Shown piece by piece: positions 1-7,551 of a DNA stretch of 30,989 nucleotides. Source of the stretch: CALGLS01 sp047626155 (GTDB lineage: Bacteria; Bacteroidota; Bacteroidia; Chitinophagales; Saprospiraceae); the NCBI GenBank assembly GCA_047626155.1, contig JBLHRR010000052.1, forward strand, positions 1 to 30,989. The letters run 5' to 3'. Each line of letters begins with the position of its first letter. Positions within the stretch are counted from its first letter, which is position 1. The notes beneath the pieces were generated by a model. That model worked only from the letters and a program-made list of their open reading frames with translations. It was not told the origin of the DNA and ran no database searches. The translations under genes and the position numbers were made by a program.

Positions 1-391
1 AACCAAAAGGCTGGAACCTATGCTCACTGGAGGAACGGCGCCTTTTATTTATGAATGGTCTACTGGGGCTACTACAATGTTTACAACCGTAACAACAGAT
101 GGCACTTATAGCTTAACGGTAACGGATGCTAACGGTTGTTCCTTAATGGATAACATTACTGTTACATTTGCCAATCCTTGCGATTTTTTTGCTCCAGAGA
201 TTATATTAATAGACTCCATAGGAATGCCTTTGCTTATTGTTGATGTGATGACTGGAACGGCACCCTTTACCTATCTATGGATGGATAATTCTACCAATAG
301 TGTTCTGGAACCAACGATGTTTCCGGGTACTTATATGGTGACCGTGACGGATGTTAATGGTTGTGTAGGGGAGGATAGTATTGATTTGTAA
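1..391 (+). CDS. SprB-repeat surface protein, 3' end only
   Basis: The frame is open to the window edge (codon phase starts at base 2), so the true start lies upstream. The visible ~130 residues hold two SprB-type repeats with the pattern GGTAPF-Y-W, then GTYSLTVTDANGC, then the next unit with GTAPFTYLW and GTYMVTVTDVNGC. Such beta-sandwich repeats belong to Bacteroidetes cell-surface adhesins and gliding-motility proteins. The protein ends shortly after the last repeat, in EDSIDL, with no T9SS sorting domain. The downstream gene is a paralogue ending in EDSYEL. The anchoring mode cannot be judged because the N-terminus is missing. Confidence 0.8.
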   Translation, partial: TKRLEPMLTGGTAPFIYEWSTGATTMFTTVTTDGTYSLTVTDANGCSLMDNITVTFANPCDFFAPEIILIDSIGMPLLIVDVMTGTAPFTYLWMDNSTNSVLEPTMFPGTYMVTVTDVNGCVGEDSIDL

Positions 392-543
392 GTTCTCTTT
401 TTTTTTTTAATAAAGGTGTCACCCCCCCACCTATAACTCTTATCATTAGAACCTATTTTTTAACGCACAGCAAAAAACTAAAGCTGTATATCTGAAACTT
501 AGTAATCACCATGAATACTTCTTTTCTAAAACTAAATTCAATT

Positions 544-1560
544 ATGAAAAACGCAATCAAATTTTTAATGTTTTGCACTTTGGCAATCGGCATGAGCATC
601 TTTACTTCTTGCGGATCCGATGACGATACTATACCCGTAGATCCAACGCTTTGTGATTCTTTAGTTGTTCAAATTAATGTAATGAATGACAGTTTGAATA
701 ACATTTTAACGGTAGAAACTTTTGGATATACTGGTGCCCTTACTTATGCTTGGTCAACTGGAGAAACAACAGAATCGATTTCTGTTGACTGGAACGATGA
801 AGGAACTTATTCTGTGACCGTAACTGCTGATGGCGTAGATGACTGTGAAGCTACAGGCTCTGTTGATTTGTCAAATCCGGTAGATTGTAGCAATCTAAGC
901 TCAAGTATTACCATGTCTTCGGATAGTTCCAACCTGACTATTTTGTATGGCAATGCTAGTGGAGGTACTCCTCCTTACAGCTATCTTTGGTCAACTGGAG
1001 AAACGGAAATTTCTATCGAAATAAGCGAGGAAGGAACCTATGCCGTATCCATCACAGATGCCAATGGCTGTGTGACAGGGGCTATTTACACTTATGAAAT
1101 GACTGTAGTAGACTGCTCAACTTTTGGTGCAAGCTTTACGCAGATAGACACGGCAGGAACAGTATTGTTATTGGCGGATGTATTTGGCGGAACTGCGCCA
1201 TACACTTATGAATGGTCAACAGGAGCGGTAACGACCTGGGGTGTCCTTGAAGCTAATACTTCAGGTACTTATAGCGTAATCATTACTGATGCGAATGGCT
1301 GCTTTATATCCGGAAGCTACACGGTTAACATAAATCCTTGTGCAAACTATGGGGTGAGTATATTTTTCAACCCGGATAGCTTACAAATGGGACAAGACTT
1401 TTTAGTTTCGCATGCTTCAGGTGGTTTAGCTCCTAATACTTATCTTTGGTCAAACGGAGAAACAGGTGGAGGAATCGAAGTGACAGGAGCAAGTGGTACA
1501 TTCTCTGTAACTGCAACAGATACTAATGGTTGTACAGCAGAAGACAGCTACGAACTATAA
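544..1560 (+). CDS. SprB-repeat lipoprotein
   Basis: Four tandem repeats of about 75-80 residues, each with a Cys near its start, a GG-x-x-P-x-x-Y-x-W-S core and a GT(Y/F)SV-x-TD-x-NGC end, identify SprB-like repeats. I chose the ATG at 544 because the protein then begins MKNAIKFLMF followed by a hydrophobic stretch and the lipobox-like FTSC, giving a lipoprotein signal with Cys23 and an acidic GSDDD after it. An in-frame ATG at 511 would add 11 residues and cannot be excluded. There is no T9SS domain, so surface display, if any, would go through lipoprotein export. It is a paralogue of the gene upstream, 119-152 bp away. The role is inferred as adhesion or cell-surface scaffold; no ligand is evident. 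Confidence 0.85.
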   Translation: MKNAIKFLMFCTLAIGMSIFTSCGSDDDTIPVDPTLCDSLVVQINVMNDSLNNILTVETFGYTGALTYAWSTGETTESISVDWNDEGTYSVTVTADGVDDCEATGSVDLSNPVDCSNLSSSITMSSDSSNLTILYGNASGGTPPYSYLWSTGETEISIEISEEGTYAVSITDANGCVTGAIYTYEMTVVDCSTFGASFTQIDTAGTVLLLADVFGGTAPYTYEWSTGAVTTWGVLEANTSGTYSVIITDANGCFISGSYTVNINPCANYGVSIFFNPDSLQMGQDFLVSHASGGLAPNTYLWSNGETGGGIEVTGASGTFSVTATDTNGCTAEDSYEL

Positions 1561-1612
1561 GTAAGTAAGATAGATAGATAAGGCGCCACATGGATTTCGC
1601 CTTTGAAGCAAA

Positions 1613-1683
1613 ACAATGAGCACAAAGTTCCACGAAGATTTTACAATGTAGAATGACTTCTGTGGAGCTTTGTGTTCAATGTT
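1613..1683. repeat. Long imperfect palindrome after SprB gene
   Basis: Arms 1618-1637 and 1657-1677 are nearly complementary (GAGCACAAAGTTCCACGAAG against the complement of CTTCTGTGGAGC..), with a 19-nt loop. Pairing continues weakly outward (ACAATGA/TCAATGTTGT). There is no downstream T-run, so it is a poor intrinsic terminator. It could be a small palindromic repeat or an RNA-processing hairpin between the SprB gene and the sigma-factor gene. A short tandem GATA run lies at about 1569-1580, just after the SprB stop codon. Confidence 0.45.
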
Positions 1684-1717
1684 GTATGACACAAAAAATA
1701 ATCCAGAATAAAGATAG

Positions 1718-2245
1718 ATGTCCGAAGAACAATCGTTAATTCAATCTTGTGTACGACAAAAACGCGATGCGCAGCAGCAGCTGTATCGCCTGTTATTGCC
1801 ATACCTGAGAGCAGTAGCAACGAGATACCTTCGAGATACTTCCTACGGGAAAGATGTGTTACAAGAAAGCTTTGTGAAGATTTTTCGAAGCATTGAAAAG
1901 TATGACCCGAAGAAGGCGCCTTTAAAAAACTGGGCAGCGCGAATTGTGATCAATACCTGTCTAAATTATAACGATCGGGTGATTGGCGCTCCTGATGAAG
2001 AACTTAATGTTGAAGTACACGACCACTCAGAGTTACCGGAAGTACTTGCTAATCTAACGGATGATCGCTTACTAGCTATTTTAAAGAAAATGCCTAAGGG
2101 CTATTTTGAAGTATTTAACTTGCATGTGATAGACGGTTATAATCATCAAGAAATTGCGGACTTACTAGGGATGACGGAAGGGTCTTCTCGAAAAAGATTA
2201 TCAAGAGCAAAGGGTTGGTTGGAACGGCAGCGAAAAGTGTATTGA
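1718..2245 (+). CDS. ECF-type RNA polymerase sigma factor (sigma-70 family)
   Basis: At 175 aa this has the normal ECF sigma length. Sigma region 2 is visible at about residues 20-90 (YLRAVATRYLRD, DVLQESFVKIFRSIEKYDP, LKNWAARIVINTCLN). Sigma region 4 is at about residues 115-170 (LLAILKKMPKGYFEVFNLHVIDGY, then HQEIADLLGMTEGSSRKRLSRA, a helix-turn-helix). It would direct RNA polymerase to a specific promoter set. The gene 294 bp downstream encodes a one-helix membrane protein, a common partner position for an anti-sigma or envelope-signalling protein. No classical zinc anti-sigma motif (H-x3-C-x2-C) is visible there, so partnership is inferred from position only. Confidence 0.93.
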   Translation: MSEEQSLIQSCVRQKRDAQQQLYRLLLPYLRAVATRYLRDTSYGKDVLQESFVKIFRSIEKYDPKKAPLKNWAARIVINTCLNYNDRVIGAPDEELNVEVHDHSELPEVLANLTDDRLLAILKKMPKGYFEVFNLHVIDGYNHQEIADLLGMTEGSSRKRLSRAKGWLERQRKVY

Positions 2246-2301
2246 GTTTTAAGGGAACGATATGTTTTATCAATCGATAGCTCCGCGCGTCGGGGCAGGG
2301 T

Positions 2302-2450
2302 TGATCAGTTCTAATTGAAAATGGGTAATTTTTAAAATCAAAATTAAAATTAAAACCTTCTACCGTGAATTCCATGTATAGGGCTTTTGATTTTGATTGA
2401 AATTTTGATTAATAATTTTTCTTCAAAGTTCCCTAAAACAGAACTGATCA
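2302..2450 (+). repeat. Interspersed repeat copy 1 with terminal inverted repeats
   Basis: The element is bounded by perfect 11-bp inverted repeats, TGATCAGTTCT (2302-2312) and AGAACTGATCA (2440-2450). Its core at 2352-2394 matches 37 of 43 bases with the reverse complement of 9675-9717, and the terminal repeats are shared too. It carries no ORF. It is followed by the palindrome CCCCTTTAGGGG (2456-2467). It looks like a non-autonomous MITE or REP-type repeat lodged between the sigma-factor gene and its neighbour. Confidence 0.75.
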
Positions 2451-2539
2451 GCCCTCCCCTTTAGGGGCCGGGGGCAGCACAGGCAAAAAAGCAAGTAAGA
2501 AAGTTCAAAGTAAAATCGAACATTCAAAATTAAAAACTA

Positions 2540-4195
2540 ATGAATGATCTAGAAAATTTATACAATAAACGATTTCAGGACAAAGAGTTGCCTAACGACG
2601 ACTTTGACGTAGACGGCTTGTGGGATGGGGTAGAGGCCGATTTGGATGCGGGTGACTCTGAGAATGGCGGCTATTCTCGGAATTATTGGCCTTTCGGAAT
2701 ACTATTGTTATTACTTGTTGGGATTGGGACTTATTTTTATGTTGGAATGGAGCGTTCGGAGATGGTGGCGAGTTCAACTATAACTACAATTTCAACCGAG
2801 GACGCACAGTCAAACTCAAATACAACGGCAAGCTCGAGTACGAATGTAAATACAATTGTAGGTACAAACGGAAATGGAATTATAAACTCAGCATCAAGTT
2901 CTAATGTAAGCATAGATTCAAGTTCAAGCTTGGAAAATGACTTAAGAACTAATTCTGAATTGAAAGCAGATTTGGGATTTAATGGTATTCCAGGGGATAA
3001 TGAAATGATTGTTTTGGAATCAGTGGGTGATGCAACTGCAACTAGAACTGCAAGTGTAAGGTTAAATGAAAATGTAAATACGACCTCAACTGAAAAAGCA
3101 AACAAAACGTCAATCTTAAATGCAACTGGAAAGTTGGACGAGTATTTAGTTGTGAATAGGGTTGGGGAGAAAGAGATGAACAGAGGTGTAAATAAAAACA
3201 GTCAAGTAAAAGATAATGGGCCGTCTGACTCTGAGCGGATTGACGAATTGGTCGTAAACGAGAACGTCGATAATACAAGGAATTCAACTGAAACTGTTTC
3301 GACAAAAGCAAAGAATAATTTAGAACTATTAGCCAAAGAAAATGTGGTTGATAACAATATAAATGTAAAAGTGTTGACGACGCTGGATTTGGAAGCTACA
3401 GATTTTCTATTTCCAGAACTAAATAAATTTAAAGAAAACGAAAAAGGAAAAGTAAAAAAAGTATCAACGATTTATCCATTAAAAAAGAAAGCACTGGTTT
3501 GGGAAATAGAAGCGACTGCCGGTGCTAATAGATTAATGGGGAATTACTTTTTGCCTACAAATGCTGGAGAAGGGACAAGTAGTGAAAAAGGAGAATATGG
3601 TAGTAGCTATGGCTTGAAGGTCGGAGTCGTATGGAAAAAACATTGGACTTTTAAGACCGGATTTGAATACCACCAACTATGGTCTCAGTTTAATTATGAC
3701 CTATTAAACGGCCCTGTGGTTTTTAAAGATACTTTTGCACTTACACAAGTGGTGATTGATCCTTTGACGAACACGACTGTGAATCGAATATACGTAGACA
3801 CCATGGTTACTTCAACAACAGGACGTCAAGTTGTACACCACAATAAATACAGTTTATACAGCATCCCTTTAGAATTCGGTTGGCAGGATCAAAAAGAGCG
3901 ATTTCTTTATGGACTTTCTGCGGGAGCTTCCTTGAATTTTGTTCGCGGACAAAAGGGGAGGAGACTAAATGGCGAAAGTATTGTTAGCGATTTTGATTCG
4001 GCTAGTGATTTGACAGCTTTTAAAGACTTTGGAATTGGTTTACGCGTGACTCCGATGTTAGGTTATCGCTTGACTTCTAAGTTGTCTATAAGGATTACGC
4101 CGCAGTTGGAATGGTATAATAATCTTGGGAAGTCTGGAGCGGTTGATGGTGTTTATCGTTTTGGGGGAGGGCTTGGTTTGGGGTGGAGGTTTTAG
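2540..4195 (+). CDS. Trans-envelope protein: inner-membrane helix, long linker, outer-membrane barrel-like C-terminus
   Basis: The 551 residues fall into four parts. A short acidic N-terminus (1-48, with DGLWDGVEADLDAG) looks cytoplasmic. One hydrophobic helix follows at about 50-68 (PFGILLLLLVGIGTYFY). A Ser/Thr/Asn/Val-rich low-complexity linker runs from about 75 to 320. The C-terminal ~220 residues alternate in beta-strand fashion (YGLKVGVVWKKHWTFKTGFEY, YSLYSIPLEFGW, YRFGGGLGLGWRF) and end in Phe, as outer-membrane barrels usually do. Its position after the ECF sigma gene suggests an anti-sigma or envelope-stress role, but no known anti-sigma domain is recognised. It ends convergent with, and overlaps by 4 bp, the minus-strand gene that follows. 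Confidence 0.75.
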   Translation: MNDLENLYNKRFQDKELPNDDFDVDGLWDGVEADLDAGDSENGGYSRNYWPFGILLLLLVGIGTYFYVGMERSEMVASSTITTISTEDAQSNSNTTASSSTNVNTIVGTNGNGIINSASSSNVSIDSSSSLENDLRTNSELKADLGFNGIPGDNEMIVLESVGDATATRTASVRLNENVNTTSTEKANKTSILNATGKLDEYLVVNRVGEKEMNRGVNKNSQVKDNGPSDSERIDELVVNENVDNTRNSTETVSTKAKNNLELLAKENVVDNNINVKVLTTLDLEATDFLFPELNKFKENEKGKVKKVSTIYPLKKKALVWEIEATAGANRLMGNYFLPTNAGEGTSSEKGEYGSSYGLKVGVVWKKHWTFKTGFEYHQLWSQFNYDLLNGPVVFKDTFALTQVVIDPLTNTTVNRIYVDTMVTSTTGRQVVHHNKYSLYSIPLEFGWQDQKERFLYGLSAGASLNFVRGQKGRRLNGESIVSDFDSASDLTAFKDFGIGLRVTPMLGYRLTSKLSIRITPQLEWYNNLGKSGAVDGVYRFGGGLGLGWRF

Positions 4196-4614
4196 GAAAT
4201 TCCCCGCAAAATATCCAACCGATTCCCCGGCGCATCCGGCGCTAAAAAATCCGGAATCGTACGTTCCGTACGTTTAGGTCGACTTAAAAAGGAAAGCGGC
4301 CACTCCGCCATTCGTTCCTCTTTTTTGTGAACGAACTTCCCTTGCTCCGGCTCATCAATATATTCCTTTTGTAAAACCAAGGCGAGCGGTTCTTCGCTTC
4401 CTTTGTTGGTTTTGGAATACTGCAATGCCTCTTCAAAGGTGGAGAAAGTAAAGAAGTAATCGCTACCCTTAGCTAAATCAGGAGCACCATCTTCCGGATG
4501 GCACCAAACGCGGTATTCCAATACGTCATCCCAAACGTATCCGCCGCCTGCGGGTACAGAGCCAGGATAGCTACCTATCTTTGTTTCGTCGATTGCTGTT
4601 GGAAGTTTTGTCAT
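4192..4614 (-). CDS. Small protein resembling a GNAT-associated C-terminal domain
   Basis: The ATG at 4614 gives 140 aa beginning MTKLPTAIDETKIGSYPGSV. A longer in-frame reading to 4680 would overlap the end of the ATPase gene and looks like read-through. The conserved-looking stretch YVWDDVLEYRVWCHPEDGAPD, the FEEALQYS-x-EEPLALVLQ segment and PDFLAPDAPGNRLDILRG recall, from memory, a domain found behind some GNAT acetyltransferases. No acetyl-CoA-binding motif is present, so an enzyme activity is not claimed. The gene starts 52 bp after the stop of the AAA+ gene on the same strand and probably shares its transcript. It overlaps the stop of the opposite-strand gene by 4 bp. Confidence 0.65.
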   Translation of the reverse strand: MTKLPTAIDETKIGSYPGSVPAGGGYVWDDVLEYRVWCHPEDGAPDLAKGSDYFFTFSTFEEALQYSKTNKGSEEPLALVLQKEYIDEPEQGKFVHKKEERMAEWPLSFLSRPKRTERTIPDFLAPDAPGNRLDILRGIS

Positions 4615-4666
4615 CTTTTGTAAGAATATCTGATGGTGTAGGTTTAATGTTTTTTTTAAAAAATAT

Positions 4667-7300
4667 CTATCGGAAACCAATGCCTTTTCTTTCCGGTAAA
4701 TCGCTTTCTACCAGTTTAAAGTCAGTGACATCATCTAGTGTTATTTGCTTAACAAGCTTCTCACTTCTTTCACTGACCGGAAGATCCGCCATTCTCAAAT
4801 TCTGTCTTCTGATGGCCTCTTTTACTATTTTTCTGACGGTACGGGCGTTGCCGAAATATTTATGTTTGTTGTCTACCAACTCTTTGATGTAATCATTAAG
4901 GTGCTGTCTGACATTAGGCTCTAATATTAGTTCTTCAGCTTGGAACATCAGGTTAGAAATCTGCGTCAGTTCTTCCATTTTATAATCGGGGAAGTTGAAG
5001 CGACGGTCGAAGCGGGACATGAGGCCAGGATTCGCTTCCAGGAATTGTGTCATCTCTATGGGGTAACCTGCCACGATAACCATGAACTCCCCACGTTGGT
5101 CTTCCATTCTTTTTAACAATGTTTCTACAGCCTCTCTACCGAAGTCGTTTTGACCACCTTGTGTAAGTGCGTAAGCCTCATCAATAAACAAGCCGCCGCC
5201 CATCGCTTTATCAATTATCTCCGAAGTTTTGATGGCGGTTTGACCAACGAAGCCAGCTACTAAAGACTTTCGATCACATTCTACCAAATGCCCTCTTTCC
5301 AAAATACCAAGCGCTTTGTATATCTGAACAAGCAGACGAGCAATGGTGGTTTTTCCGGTTCCAGGGTTTCCCATAAAAACCGTATGAACTGAAAAACTCC
5401 TCTTAATGTCCTTACCAATTTCGCGATAATAGCGAACCAGCTTGGTCATCTCATCCACCTCTTTTTTAATTTCTTCTAGACCGACGAGGTCGTGCAACTG
5501 CTTGAGTGCATCTTGCAACAAGGCTTCATCAACAGGAAGCTGTACCTGATTGGTATCTCCACCGGATTGGAAAATTTTATGAATATCTGCTTCTGTGATG
5601 GTAGAAAGATCCTCTGGTTCGAGGCTGCTTAAGTCGGTACTTTGACTGGTCAGTCGGATTGCCATATTTTGCTTAGCTTCTTCAATGATGCCATTGATGT
5701 AACGGGCGTTTCCGAATTGATCGTCTCTGTTTCTATAAATTTCTATAAGTCTTTTGTGTATCAACTCCATCGCCGTTGGATGGATGATGACGCCTCTCTT
5801 TCCTGCGCTGTAGTCCGCTACTTCCATCAATTCCTCTGGGGTATAATCCGGAAACTGAATGATATTTCTCAATCTGGAGTTCAAACCAGAGTTGGAATTC
5901 AGAAACTGCTTCATCTCTTTGGGGTAACCCGCAAAAATAATAGCCAAGTCGTTAGAACCATCTGATAATTCTTTTAACAATACTTCTATAACTTCTCTCC
6001 CGAAGTCTTTTCCATCTTCTCCTCTGTTGGTCAGGGCGTAAGCTTCATCTATAAATAAGATACCACCACGAGCTTTCTCCAGTGCTTTTTTAACTTTAGG
6101 AGCGGTCTGTCCAATAAATTCTCCAACAAGATCTGCACGTCCAACTTCATGGACCGTTCCATGAGACAATAAATCAAGGCTATGGTAAATTTTTCCGAGT
6201 AAATTAGCCACAGTGGTTTTCCCCGTTCCAGGATTTCCAGTAAAAACAGAATGCAAATTAAATTGCTGATCTTCCTGAAGTCCTTTCTCTTTTCTGACTT
6301 TTAGAAATTGGAGGTAAGTAGCCAGTTCGTTGATTTGTTTTTTCACCGAATGCAAACCAATCAATGCTTCCAGTTCCGATTTTGCTTCCTCAAAACTGAG
6401 TTTTACCTCAGGAATAGGAGCGCCACTTTTTGCCACGGCTGTTTCCCGTTCAGAGTTGGCAGAGTAGGAGAGGGGGGCTCCCTCCGCTTCTTCGAATTCA
6501 CCAACTTCAAAAGGCACAACGGCAATGAGCTGATCCATGAAAACGATTTCTAAAAAATAGATGTCCTCAAACCAGTAACCGGGTTTGGCGGCGCCATAGC
6601 CGGTGTCCAATTTTATAGTAGGAGGCTTATTGTTAAACTCCTTGAAGAAGTGCATGTAGGCTTTCTTCTGACCGGAGTCATTGTAGAAATAGAATTTCAA
6701 TTCGATGGGTAAGGAATCCTCTTTTGGTTTTAGATTTTCCAGTATCATTTCTACATTAACATATCTGGTGAAATCCGCTGCAAACTTTTTGAGGTAAATC
6801 CGTTCCTTTAAAGGCAGTCCTTCACGTGTGGATTCGAAGAGGCGAATTTCTTTGATATTGAAATAAGGGTTTTTCTCTGTGAGAACTGGCCCGCCATCCA
6901 CAATGTAGAATTCTGTTTTGCCAATCACTTTATCGTCGAGGCGAATTTCCCAATAGTAAGCGCCCTTTTTCCACCAACCAATCGCGGGGGTTCCCCAACC
7001 TTCATTTATATAAACAATGTTCTGGCTTTTGGTAATGGTAAGCTCCTTTTTGATGTCGCAAAGAATGGTGCCCGTGTGCTTTTCCTTACAATAGAAAGTA
7101 ACAGTGGTATTCCAATCGACTTCGTCAAAAAGTTTATTGTACATAGAAAGTTCGCAGTAGATGTATCGACATTCAGAGGTGTCGAATACCTTCCGATATT
7201 TCTTTGCGTTTCGGTAGAGGTTCTCCTTAGAAGCGAAGATTTTAACTTCTTTGAGTTTGTAGTTTCCGCCGAGGGCAGCCTGCTTGTCATTTTTAGCCAT
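4667..7300 (-). CDS. Double CbxX/CfxQ-type AAA+ ATPase with duplicated N-terminal beta module
   Basis: From the ATG at 7300 the protein is 877 aa. AAA domain 1 has Walker A GNPGTGKT (355-362), Walker B ILFIDEA (414-420), Arg476 in SRLRN and the sensor-2-like FGNAR (529-533). AAA domain 2 has Walker A GNPGTGKT (644-651), GLFIDEA (703-709), SRFDRR (762-767) and FGNAR (816-820). Both belong to the CbxX/CfxQ/SpoVK branch, whose members remodel proteins such as Rubisco. The N-terminal 270 residues hold two related beta-rich modules (about 15-135 and 147-268), each ending in an aromatic WE/FE-strand segment; I do not recognise this domain. ATG 7300 is preferred because the 76 upstream in-frame codons look non-coding and contain a candidate promoter. 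Two small genes flank it on the same strand. The substrate is unknown. Confidence 0.88.
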   Translation of the reverse strand: MAKNDKQAALGGNYKLKEVKIFASKENLYRNAKKYRKVFDTSECRYIYCELSMYNKLFDEVDWNTTVTFYCKEKHTGTILCDIKKELTITKSQNIVYINEGWGTPAIGWWKKGAYYWEIRLDDKVIGKTEFYIVDGGPVLTEKNPYFNIKEIRLFESTREGLPLKERIYLKKFAADFTRYVNVEMILENLKPKEDSLPIELKFYFYNDSGQKKAYMHFFKEFNNKPPTIKLDTGYGAAKPGYWFEDIYFLEIVFMDQLIAVVPFEVGEFEEAEGAPLSYSANSERETAVAKSGAPIPEVKLSFEEAKSELEALIGLHSVKKQINELATYLQFLKVRKEKGLQEDQQFNLHSVFTGNPGTGKTTVANLLGKIYHSLDLLSHGTVHEVGRADLVGEFIGQTAPKVKKALEKARGGILFIDEAYALTNRGEDGKDFGREVIEVLLKELSDGSNDLAIIFAGYPKEMKQFLNSNSGLNSRLRNIIQFPDYTPEELMEVADYSAGKRGVIIHPTAMELIHKRLIEIYRNRDDQFGNARYINGIIEEAKQNMAIRLTSQSTDLSSLEPEDLSTITEADIHKIFQSGGDTNQVQLPVDEALLQDALKQLHDLVGLEEIKKEVDEMTKLVRYYREIGKDIKRSFSVHTVFMGNPGTGKTTIARLLVQIYKALGILERGHLVECDRKSLVAGFVGQTAIKTSEIIDKAMGGGLFIDEAYALTQGGQNDFGREAVETLLKRMEDQRGEFMVIVAGYPIEMTQFLEANPGLMSRFDRRFNFPDYKMEELTQISNLMFQAEELILEPNVRQHLNDYIKELVDNKHKYFGNARTVRKIVKEAIRRQNLRMADLPVSERSEKLVKQITLDDVTDFKLVESDLPERKGIGFR

Positions 7301-7343
7301 TTTAGATTCGTAGTTTTTTGTAATACTTCGAAAAGGTATAAGC

Positions 7344-7351
7344 CAAAAATA
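7344..7351 (-). promoter_or_regulatory. Candidate Bacteroidetes -7 box for the AAA+ gene
   Basis: On the minus strand this reads TATTTTTG, matching TAnnTTTG, 43 nt before the chosen ATG at 7300. No clear -33 TTG is present at the right distance, so this is only a candidate. If used, it rules out a start at 7528. Confidence 0.3.
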
Positions 7352-7440
7352 AGAAAAGTTTATGTGATAGCTAAGGGATGAAGAATAAATGACCTTAAAC
7401 TGCTGTACACGTTCGGAAATAAGCTTTTTGTCACCGATAA

Positions 7441-7503
7441 GCTCGCGGGAGGATCTCCCCTTTAGGGGCTGTCTAGTTATCAGATAAGGTGAGGGCTTAT
7501 CTG
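7441..7503. repeat. Palindrome pair in the gap before the AAA+ gene
   Basis: CCCCTTTAGGGG lies at 7457-7468 and a separate hairpin, CAGATAAG-gtgaggg-CTTATCTG, at 7481-7503. The first palindrome, with its flanking CT and C, also occurs at 2455-2468 beside repeat copy 1, so it may be a dispersed intergenic element. On the minus strand the hairpins could weakly terminate the upstream gene, but no T-run follows. Confidence 0.4.
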
Positions 7504-7551
7504 GTTTCAGACATTGCTGCGTCGGCAAAAGTGTAGAGCAAAAAAAATGAC

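Noticed and set aside
398..428. T11 run followed by C7 run as a phase-variable switch
   Set aside because: The runs lie between genes, over 80 bp before the next start, with no promoter elements whose spacing they would clearly change.
4615..4680. 22-codon extension of the small gene after the AAA+ ATPase
   Set aside because: It would overlap the ATPase 3' end and adds residues unlike the rest of the protein; ATG 4614 is a natural start.
5642..5965. Open frames opposite the AAA+ gene
   Set aside because: They lie wholly inside the conserved ATPase region on the other strand.
7301..7528. 76-codon upstream extension of the AAA+ gene
   Set aside because: The extension lacks conserved-looking sequence, runs through the palindromes' downstream flank and contains a TATTTTTG -7 box. 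ATG 7300 begins a normal-looking protein.
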